64,000 nt of DNA from Clostridiales bacterium (GTDB lineage Bacteria; Bacillota; Clostridia; Acetivibrionales; RGIG10202), in contig JAGCXC010000013.1 of NCBI GenBank assembly GCA_017961515.1, positions 33,483 to 97,482 of the forward strand. The letters run 5' to 3'. Both the position numbers and the translations under genes were made by a program. The notes beneath the pieces were generated by a model, which saw only the letters and a program-made list of their open reading frames with translations, searched no databases and was not told the DNA's origin. This document shows positions 27,617 to 34,327 of this stretch, piece by piece; positions within the stretch are counted from its first letter, which is position 1; every line of letters starts with the position of its first letter.

Positions 27617-27652
27617 CAAAAAAATCCTTCAAATCAAGAAGGATTTTTTTTT
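27617..27652 (+). terminator. Terminator after the tandem ankyrin genes
   Basis: AAAAAATCCTTC pairs with GAAGGATTTTTT across a short loop and is followed by a run of T. It separates the ankyrin pair from the next gene block. Confidence 0.85.
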
Positions 27653-27713
27653 GCTGCCGTCGTATAAGAAAGCGAGGAGTGTGTAGAAATATGTAAAAAA
27701 GGAGCGATGCTAT

Positions 27714-29222
27714 ATGGGCGCTAAGAGTAATGACAATCTCAAAGGCTGGGAATGGCAAATGCAAGTGATAAAAGGAATTAAGGATGAATTAAAGCCTTGG
27801 GAGGTAGAAGCTTTTAATATGAAAGAAGCAGATAGATTGATAGAGAGTGCAAAAATGTGGGAAGAAGAATTAAACGATATAAATAAACGTGCAAGTAAGA
27901 TTGCAGTAGCATCCGATAAAGAGCTTTTTTTAGAAGAAAATAAAGAGAGAATAAATACACTAAAAGAAAATATAGATAAGATATATCGTTTGGGAAGATC
28001 TTTTGTGGAAGATCAACAATATTATGCTATGAATAAGGATGAATTAAATAAAAAGACACCAGAACAATTTATTAAACAGATGAACATAGATTTTAAACTT
28101 GTAAAATTTGTAAATAAGCTTTCTGGTATATTTAGTGAATTAGACAATTTACCTAATGTGGAAGATGGTTATAAAAAATATTCAGAGCTTGAAAATAAGC
28201 TAGAACAATGTAGAGATGAAATTACTGATATTGCAGAAAATATAGCGATTGAAGATGATGATACATGGGAAAAAACATCTAGGTATATGAGTTTAAGATT
28301 AGAAAAACTTACTATATCAGAGAAAGATAAAAAGAATGTAGAGGTTTTATTAGAGCGTTTAACAACACCAGATTATGAAATGCCAAAAGATTACGAGATT
28401 CCTGTTACTATATCAGAAAAAAATATGCAAGAAATATTAGATAATGCTGAAAAGTTGAAGGATGATATATTAGGCCTAGAAAGTTTACGGGCATGGGAGA
28501 TGCTGGGAGGAGAAAATAAAGATGTTGATTATGATAGAAAGATATTTGAGAAGAAACAAGATATACAGGAATTAAGTCGTTGGGAAGATAAAACAACAAG
28601 AAGAGCTAAATATGAAAAAGAATGGTCTGGTGTATTGCAGGATATGGAAAAGAAGTTGATAAAAAGAGATGGATCAATAAAGTCAATTGGGTCGGAGAGT
28701 ACTATTGCAGTAGATGAATTAAGCCAGAGCAGTTGGTCGTTATCTAGCTCTAAGACACTTAGTTCTAATGATGAATTATCTGTGGATAATGAAGAAGAGA
28801 TTTATTTTGATGCATTAGATGGAGAGGAAGAAGAAGTATTTTTTGATGCGTTGGATGGAAGTGAGAATGAAAACATAAAGAAGGCTGAAAATTCAAAAGA
28901 GGAAAAGACAGAAGATACTAAGACTTTAGCTAATGAGACAGAGAATAAGAAATTAAATAGAATGAAAGAAATATTGAAAAATATTTTGACGGAGGTAACA
29001 AATTTGTCAAAGGGGTTTCAAGGGGTGTGGAAGCAAAAAAAGAAAATTTTATATTTGGATAAAAATAAAATAAAAAAAGATTTGTTAAGGTCGAAAGAGT
29101 TAATAAATAATATCCAAAAAAGTAAAAAAGACATATTAGATAAGATGAAAATTTGGGAAAATAAAAATGTAAAAAAGGATAAAGCCATAGAACAAGATAA
29201 GTCAAAGGAGATTGTGAGGTAA
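27714..29222 (+). CDS. Coiled-coil protein with acidic tail carrying two FFAT-like motifs
   Basis: No known family recognised. The 502 residues are highly charged and mostly helical. Residues 325-362 are Ser-rich (SQSSWSLSSSKTLSSNDEL), followed by an acidic stretch with two FFAT-like cores: IYFDALD at 363-369 and VFFDALD at 375-381, each preceded by several Glu. The canonical VAP-binding FFAT core is EFFDAxE; here position 1 is hydrophobic but positions 2-5 and an acidic position 7 fit. A basic amphipathic region (ILKNILTEVTNLSKGFQGVWKQKKK) follows. The segments PEQFIKQMNIDFKLVKF and KKQDIQELSRWEDKT are shared with the protein at 31568, so the two are paralogs. There is no signal peptide. SD AAAAGGAG precedes the ATG. 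First gene of a six-gene block. Confidence 0.75.
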   Translation: MGAKSNDNLKGWEWQMQVIKGIKDELKPWEVEAFNMKEADRLIESAKMWEEELNDINKRASKIAVASDKELFLEENKERINTLKENIDKIYRLGRSFVEDQQYYAMNKDELNKKTPEQFIKQMNIDFKLVKFVNKLSGIFSELDNLPNVEDGYKKYSELENKLEQCRDEITDIAENIAIEDDDTWEKTSRYMSLRLEKLTISEKDKKNVEVLLERLTTPDYEMPKDYEIPVTISEKNMQEILDNAEKLKDDILGLESLRAWEMLGGENKDVDYDRKIFEKKQDIQELSRWEDKTTRRAKYEKEWSGVLQDMEKKLIKRDGSIKSIGSESTIAVDELSQSSWSLSSSKTLSSNDELSVDNEEEIYFDALDGEEEEVFFDALDGSENENIKKAENSKEEKTEDTKTLANETENKKLNRMKEILKNILTEVTNLSKGFQGVWKQKKKILYLDKNKIKKDLLRSKELINNIQKSKKDILDKMKIWENKNVKKDKAIEQDKSKEIVR

Positions 29223-29305
29223 AGAGAATAAAGGATTTTTGAGGGTGTATGTTGTATATTCAATAAAGGAAGGTATGGGGAAAAATAGAAAAGGAGTGGT
29301 GAGGT

Positions 29306-29992
29306 ATGAGTTTAAATTTGGATGATTTAAAGGCCAATATAGAAAGAGGAAGAGAAAAAGGGAATAATGGAGAGGTGCTTTTTGATATAAAAATGTATGC
29401 AAAAGATGAAAGTAAGTTAGATATTTTGAATAAGTTAGATAATATTTTTAAGACTCAATTGGTGCAAAAAGATTTAGTTTTAACTAGAGTACCAGTTCAA
29501 ATAGGAAAAGTAACAGTAGTAGAGAAAGAAAATTTATATTTTGTAAAATTAAGAATTAAAGATAGCGATGAAACTACAAATATAAGCAAGAAATATTTTT
29601 GTATTGATAAAAACGGGAGAAATGAGGAAATATCAAGAGAACAATATAATAAAATAATGAAGAATAGGTTTAAAAAAACTGAAATAAAGGATATAGGTTA
29701 TTCTATCGGGGATAGAGAGTTATATGAAGATATTCATGCAGATATGACACATGCAAAAGAAAATCTTGCAAAGAAACTAGAAAATCGTAAAACTTATTTA
29801 AGTAAGATATTTGCAAAGTTTAGGGAAATTATTGATAAGTTAGAAGTAAAGAAGTTAACAAATAAAGTGTATCAGTTTGTAAAGAGTTTTCAAAAAGAGT
29901 TTACGTATAAGGAATTTACTAAAAAAATAGAGCCCTTAAAAGATTGGCATATGAATAAAGACAAAAAAAAGGGGAAGGGGATTTCACTATAA
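29306..29992 (+). CDS. Hypothetical protein, paralog of the 30527 product
   Basis: A 228-residue Lys-rich protein without a recognised domain. The first 120 residues look like an alpha/beta fold (LDILNKLDNIFKTQ, LYFVKLRIKDSDE). The stretch ISREQYNKIMKNRFKKTEIKDIGYSIGDRE parallels LDEDEYNRKVEKINKFNI and HKINYSIGMKKK in the protein at 30527, and KLTNKVYQFVKSF parallels IMPNKVYKVEKL. These two therefore form a second paralog group alternating with the coiled-coil group. The C-terminus is strongly basic and helical. AGGAGTGGTGAGG precedes the ATG. Confidence 0.65.
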   Translation: MSLNLDDLKANIERGREKGNNGEVLFDIKMYAKDESKLDILNKLDNIFKTQLVQKDLVLTRVPVQIGKVTVVEKENLYFVKLRIKDSDETTNISKKYFCIDKNGRNEEISREQYNKIMKNRFKKTEIKDIGYSIGDRELYEDIHADMTHAKENLAKKLENRKTYLSKIFAKFREIIDKLEVKKLTNKVYQFVKSFQKEFTYKEFTKKIEPLKDWHMNKDKKKGKGISL

Positions 29993-30012
29993 AAACTAGG
30001 AGGTTGATATCT

Positions 30013-30525
30013 ATGGCTGATATAAATAATGAAAAAAACATGTTGATGAATAGGGTTAAAAATTTGCAAGACAACATGAAGCCAGATGAATATAGAGCAT
30101 GGGGGCTAACATTGGATGAGTTAAAGCAAGATATAATGATGGCAAAGGACCAAAAGGATATAAAAAAACTAGCCAAAAGAATGGAAACGTATGAGGAAGT
30201 TTTTGGAGAAGAAAAAGCTATTGATATAGATGATTTGATGTCTATGGGGCAAGAACTTAGTAGAACAAATTCTATGAGTTCGGTCTTGTCTAATGAATCA
30301 GACAAAACGTTAGTAAACGAAGAAAATAAAGGGCAAAAGAAAAACTCTTTAAAGAAGATGTTAAGTGGAATTAAGAGGAGCATGGAAAAGACAAAAAGTA
30401 TAACAAAATTAAACAAAGAGTCAATTAATGTTAAAGAGAGTAAGTTAATGGAAGTAGATAAATTCAAACTTTTTGGGAAAAAGGATAGCAAAAAGGTAGA
30501 CAAGTCAGGAGAAAGGGTGATGTAG
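30013..30525 (+). CDS. Small coiled-coil protein with Ser-rich tail
   Basis: A 170-residue protein of unknown family. The N-terminal 70 residues are helical (LKQDIMMAKDQKDIKKLAKRMETYEEVF); a middle segment is Ser-rich (ELSRTNSMSSVLSNESDKTLV) and resembles the Ser-rich tails of the proteins at 27714 and 31568; the end is basic (KKMLSGIKRSMEKTKSITKL). I chose ATG 30013, 9 bases after AGGAGG at 29998-30003, instead of TTG 30004, which abuts that SD. It ends 1 base before the next gene, so the two are co-translated. Confidence 0.65.
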   Translation: MADINNEKNMLMNRVKNLQDNMKPDEYRAWGLTLDELKQDIMMAKDQKDIKKLAKRMETYEEVFGEEKAIDIDDLMSMGQELSRTNSMSSVLSNESDKTLVNEENKGQKKNSLKKMLSGIKRSMEKTKSITKLNKESINVKESKLMEVDKFKLFGKKDSKKVDKSGERVM

Positions 30526-30526
30526 G

Positions 30527-31465
30527 GTGGACAAGACGAAAAAAGGTATGCCAATATCAAATATTCCAGTCCATATTGAAGTAGAAGTGACTGCAGAGCG
30601 TGGTAAGAATCAACGTGTTATGAATTTAGTAAATAAATTACTAAAAGAAAAAGTCTTGCCTGAAAACCAGAATACTCACTCAATTGAATCTATGGATAAA
30701 TTTTTTTTAAAGAATGTACCAGGGATTCCTAATTTTTTGCGGATTAGAGCGGTGCACGATAAAAGAAAAAATAGATGCTTGATAGAATTGAAAAATAACA
30801 ATCCCATTAAAGGAAAAGGCGAATCGGAAGATATGTATTATTCTGTAGCTAGTAATAGAATAGTGGCATTGGATGAGGACGAATATAATAGAAAAGTTGA
30901 GAAAATTAATAAATTTAACATAAAAAAACACAGTTTAGAAGAAATATCATTACATAAAATTAACTATAGTATAGGAATGAAAAAGAAAACCGGATTAAAA
31001 GAAACGCCTACTGAAAAAAGAAATCCCAAAAAAATAAAAGAATGGATTAGAGAAATCGGTAAAAAAGGAATGATTTTAAGTAAGAAGTTGGTAGACTTTT
31101 TGAAAAAGTATATTAATAAATTACGTGTAAAAATTATGCCTAATAAGGTATACAAAGTTGAAAAGCTTCCTAATATATTATCAAAAGAAACAGAGGATCT
31201 GGTAGTAAAGCAAGAAAAGAGTACAGTAAAAATTAAAGACAAACTGCAAAAGGATATAATTGGACTTAAGTTATCAAAAGAAGAAGAGGCACTTATGTTA
31301 AAACGGGGAAATAGTGCAGTAAAAACGAGAAGCCAATTACAGAAGGATTTAATTGGACTTAAATTATCCAAAGAAGAAAAAGCATTAATGTTAAAGCAAG
31401 GTAACGATGTGATAGAAAAAAGACGGAGTATTAGAAGAAAAGGTGGAAGAGAAAAGGTTATGTAG
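30527..31465 (+). CDS. Hypothetical protein with three C-terminal 31-residue repeats
   Basis: A 312-residue paralog of the 29306 product. The C-terminus holds three 31-residue units beginning at residues 218, 249 and 280; each starts with LSKE, and units 1 and 2 end with LQKD[IL]IGLK, while the third is cut short. The units are helical and mixed-charge. They recall actin-binding RPEL motifs in size, but the Arg-Pro and Glu-Leu pairs are missing. Before them is a basic amphipathic helix (SKKLVDFLKKYINKLRVKI). GTG 30527 is preceded by GGAGAAAGGG; ATG 30548 is an alternative. Function unknown. Confidence 0.62.
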   Translation: MDKTKKGMPISNIPVHIEVEVTAERGKNQRVMNLVNKLLKEKVLPENQNTHSIESMDKFFLKNVPGIPNFLRIRAVHDKRKNRCLIELKNNNPIKGKGESEDMYYSVASNRIVALDEDEYNRKVEKINKFNIKKHSLEEISLHKINYSIGMKKKTGLKETPTEKRNPKKIKEWIREIGKKGMILSKKLVDFLKKYINKLRVKIMPNKVYKVEKLPNILSKETEDLVVKQEKSTVKIKDKLQKDIIGLKLSKEEEALMLKRGNSAVKTRSQLQKDLIGLKLSKEEKALMLKQGNDVIEKRRSIRRKGGREKVM

Positions 31466-31567
31466 TATAAAGAAGTTTTTCAAATTAATAATATAGTCCG
31501 CAAAGTTCAATAATTTTAAAAAAATTATCTTGAAGATATAAATGAAAATACGGAGAGGAGTGGGATT

Positions 31568-32839
31568 ATGGCAGATATAAAGAAACCTGCAAAAAATATA
31601 ATTGAGAAAATTGAGGAAAGTCTAGAAAAATTAAAAAAAGAGGGCGCAAAAGAGGTAGATATACAAGAGGTTAGTAAATATTTGGAAGAAGCAATAAAGA
31701 ATAAGAAGAGTTATGATACTGTAGTAAAAAATATAAATAAGCTTAAAAAGATGGTTTCAAAGGATGCTTCTGATAAATTAGTTGATAGAGCAAATGCGTT
31801 AGTGGAAGTTTTGAATGACCTAGAGTTAAAAACGTCAATAATTATGAAGCCAGAGCGTGTTAATACAGCAGAATTTGAAAAACTTAGTATAGATGAGGAA
31901 TTTGATGCAAGAGAGCCAAAGGATTTTGTTAATCAGATGGAAAATCAAGTAAAGTTAGTTGAACTTAATGAAAAAATAAGAAATGGAGTAGGTTCAAAGG
32001 AAGATAAAGTGGAGATGACTAGAATAGCGGGAGAGTTATTTGGTGAAGATGTTTTCCCAGCGCCAGGGAAGGTATTAAAAAATGTAGCACCATTAATTAA
32101 TAATGCTACATTAAAAACAATGCTAGAGGATATGATAGCGCATCCAGAGGAAGCATTGCAAAATCCAGATGAGTTGGCTAAAAAGGCTTCTGAGTTGAAA
32201 GTAGATTCTAAGGAGTTGACTAAAAGATTAAATGAGTTAAAACAAAAACAAGAGCTAGTGCAAGAAAAGGCAGAGAAGTTATTATCTGGTGGAATATCAA
32301 AAGTTTCGAAAGAGGATATGTATTCTATGTTGCAACGTGCACAGAGTACATATAATAGTATGGCAAAAGATGAAGAGGTATATAAACAATATTCTAGAGC
32401 CACACAAGACCCAGTTATACTTAGTGAATTAAAGAGTGCATATGAAAAAAAATATAATCAAAAGAAACGTGATTTACAAGACTTAAGTCATTGGAATAAA
32501 GATACACGTGTGGATAAAGCTAAAGCTATTGAAGCACAAGCACTAAAATTTTCAAATGAAAGAAAAGAGTTAAAGGATCAGCAATTTATAAAAAAACTTG
32601 ATGCAAGAGCTCAAAAAAAGAAAAAAGGATTCTTCAAATTGTTTAGTCGTAAAAATGCAAACAAAAATCTAGAAACCTCAGAAAAAGTAATAAATAAAAA
32701 CAGAAAATCTGTGGATTCAATAGATTCGGATATTACTCTTGTAGTAGATAAACATAAAGGGAAAAGCTTATCTAGAGAAAGTTCAAGGACACTAGGATCT
32801 AGAGAAAGTTTAAACAAAGATGAGGGAAGAGATATTTAA
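31568..32839 (+). CDS. Coiled-coil protein, paralog of the 27714 product
   Basis: A 423-residue charged, helical protein. It shares PKDFVNQMENQVKLVEL and KKRDLQDLSHWNKDT with the 27714 product, and its Ser-rich C-terminus (KSVDSIDSDITLVVD, then SLSRESSRTLGSRESL) mirrors that protein's tail. A strongly basic segment KKKKGFFKLFSRK precedes the tail and could touch acidic membrane. It lacks the FFAT motif; EEFDARE near residue 118 lacks the first Phe. The ATG follows GGAGAGGAG. No signal peptide. Function unknown; grouped with its neighbours as a candidate effector. Confidence 0.68.
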   Translation: MADIKKPAKNIIEKIEESLEKLKKEGAKEVDIQEVSKYLEEAIKNKKSYDTVVKNINKLKKMVSKDASDKLVDRANALVEVLNDLELKTSIIMKPERVNTAEFEKLSIDEEFDAREPKDFVNQMENQVKLVELNEKIRNGVGSKEDKVEMTRIAGELFGEDVFPAPGKVLKNVAPLINNATLKTMLEDMIAHPEEALQNPDELAKKASELKVDSKELTKRLNELKQKQELVQEKAEKLLSGGISKVSKEDMYSMLQRAQSTYNSMAKDEEVYKQYSRATQDPVILSELKSAYEKKYNQKKRDLQDLSHWNKDTRVDKAKAIEAQALKFSNERKELKDQQFIKKLDARAQKKKKGFFKLFSRKNANKNLETSEKVINKNRKSVDSIDSDITLVVDKHKGKSLSRESSRTLGSRESLNKDEGRDI

Positions 32840-32913
32840 TTTTAGTGAAGATATAGATAAAAAAGATTGACTTATGTTAAGAAGTAGGATTTGTAAAGAA
32901 GGAGGGAAAAACA

Positions 32914-34134
32914 ATGAGTAAGTTAACAGATGCAATCAATGATAGAAATGTAGAGCTGGTAAGAGAATTGATAGATGGAGGGGCTAGCCCGATGGAGTTT
33001 ACAGAAGAGCTTGCTTTAGATTTAAATGGGACAAGCATAATGGTTACACATTTGGATAAAGTTGTAGCTATGGCACTTAGCCCAGGACCTGGGAACAGAG
33101 AGGCTAAAGAGATTTTTGATGTAATGATGGAAAAAGGAGAAATATATCCAGATTGGTTGAATAATTCGCTCTATAAAACATGTTGTGAATTTATGCAAAG
33201 ACCAAAACTTGACAAAACACCTGGTTTTGAAGAAGCGTTACCTAGAGAAGATATAGGTAATATGCTAAGAAGTTTTTTTAGACATGGAGCAAAACTAGAT
33301 ACAAATGTTTTTAAAAAAGTATTTGAAAAGGATAATTTATTTTTAAAAGAGAAACGCGAATTGGCGATTATTATATCTGAAGAGGCTGTAGTAGAAGATG
33401 AGGAAGTATTAAAAAAAGTATTAAATATAGCAAATAACATAGAGATGCCGGAAAGAGAAAATATTATCGATATTGGAAGTTCGGCTAGCATATCTGATGC
33501 AGAGTTCTTTGATGCAGTAGAGGAAGAAAAGAAAGAAGAAGAGTTCTTCGATGCAGTAGAGGAAAAAAAGAAAGAAGAAGAGTTCTTCGATGCAGTAGAG
33601 GAAGAAAAGAAAGAAGAAGAGTTCTTTGATGCAGTAGAGGAAGAAAAGAAAGAAGAAGAGTTCTTCGATGCAGTAGAGGAAGAAAAGAAAGAAGAAGAAT
33701 TCTTTGATGCGCTAGAGGAAGAAAAGAAAGAAGAAGAGTTCTTCGATGCAGTAGAGGAAGAAAGAGAAGAAGAATTTTTTGATGCAAGGGATAGAGAAGA
33801 AAAAAAGAAATTATCTGTAATAGCTTTGATGGGTAAGTTTTTTGCCAATGTAGTTAAAAGTATTTTTCAAGGTTTGAAAAATATAGCACATAAATTAGGT
33901 AGCATTTGGAAGAAAAACGAGGAAGAGGGACCAGAAAGAAGAGAAGAATCTTTAGGTCAAGAAGATTTATCAACAAGAGATGTAAGAGAAAGAGAAAGTA
34001 TACAAGAGGATGAGATGGATATTTCTATAGACAAAGAGCAAAGAGGGGTAGCAGAAGTAGAGCCTCCAAGAATAGACATAAAAGCAGATAGGACAACAAA
34101 AAGAGGTGGATCAGGAAGAGATATGGGAGAATAA
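32914..34134 (+). CDS. Protein with eight tandem FFAT (VAP-binding) motifs
   Basis: A 406-residue protein. Residues 1-25 look like one ankyrin-type helix pair (DAINDRNVELVRELIDGGASP); 26-190 are unassigned. Residues 197-293 hold eight repeats whose cores EFFDA start at 197, 210, 223, 236, 249, 262, 275 and 287. Seven read EFFDA[VL]E, the exact canonical FFAT consensus EFFDAxE, in a very acidic surround; the last reads EFFDARD. In eukaryotes FFAT motifs bind the MSP domain of VAP proteins on the ER; Chlamydia IncV uses the same trick. After the array comes an amphipathic, partly hydrophobic helix (LMGKFFANVVKSIFQGLKNI), a possible membrane contact, then a charged tail. No Sec signal. AAGGAGG precedes the ATG. 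VAP binding and export are inference. Confidence 0.78.
   Translation: MSKLTDAINDRNVELVRELIDGGASPMEFTEELALDLNGTSIMVTHLDKVVAMALSPGPGNREAKEIFDVMMEKGEIYPDWLNNSLYKTCCEFMQRPKLDKTPGFEEALPREDIGNMLRSFFRHGAKLDTNVFKKVFEKDNLFLKEKRELAIIISEEAVVEDEEVLKKVLNIANNIEMPERENIIDIGSSASISDAEFFDAVEEEKKEEEFFDAVEEKKKEEEFFDAVEEEKKEEEFFDAVEEEKKEEEFFDAVEEEKKEEEFFDALEEEKKEEEFFDAVEEEREEEFFDARDREEKKKLSVIALMGKFFANVVKSIFQGLKNIAHKLGSIWKKNEEEGPERREESLGQEDLSTRDVRERESIQEDEMDISIDKEQRGVAEVEPPRIDIKADRTTKRGGSGRDMGE
33502..33792 (+). repeat. Tandem 39-bp repeats encoding FFAT motifs
   Basis: Seven in-frame units plus a shortened eighth core. Units differ by only a few bases (TTC/TTT for Phe, one AAA for GAA, one CTA for GTA), so the array expanded recently. 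Six units are 39 bases, the seventh is 36. Such arrays change length by slippage, always in whole codons. Confidence 0.9.
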
Positions 34135-34157
34135 AAAATTTCTAATAAAAAAATAAT

Positions 34158-34202
34158 AAAAAAGCTTTGGTAAAATAGTAGATTTTACTAAAGCTTTTTT
34201 TG
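34158..34202 (+). terminator. Terminator after the FFAT-protein block
   Basis: AGCTTTGGTAAAAT pairs with ATTTTACTAAAGCT across a 5-base loop (one G-U pair), followed by a run of T. It closes the 27714-34134 block. Confidence 0.85.
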
Positions 34203-34311
34203 AAATTGACGATAGTACAGAATATGCGAATGGACTATACTAATCACATCTATTACATTAATATAAGACAATCATAAGAGATTAATATATAGAGATAGGA
34301 GTACCAAGGAA

Positions 34312-34319
34312 GGGGGGGG
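34312..34319 (+). repeat. Homopolymeric tract of eight G in the translation start region
   Basis: Eight consecutive G lie between AAGGA (34307-34311) and the ATG at 34328 of the giant surface protein. This is exceptional in such AT-rich DNA, and the location could let slippage change the SD-to-start spacing. Confidence 0.7.
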
Positions 34320-34327
34320 CCTACAAA

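Noticed and set aside
31178..31450. RPEL actin-binding motifs in the 30527 product
   Set aside because: Unit size and helical pattern are similar, but the defining Arg-Pro and Glu-Leu residues are missing.
31900..31925. EEFDARE in the 31568 product as a third FFAT motif
   Set aside because: The first Phe of the FF pair is Glu, which should abolish MSP binding; probably coincidence in an acidic helix.
33502..33792. 39-bp repeats as a CRISPR array
   Set aside because: The units are contiguous with no unique spacers and are in frame inside a gene.
33171..33848. Long minus-strand open frames opposite the FFAT repeats
   Set aside because: They are mirror images of the repeat on the other strand (Ser/Leu-rich low complexity) with no SD support.
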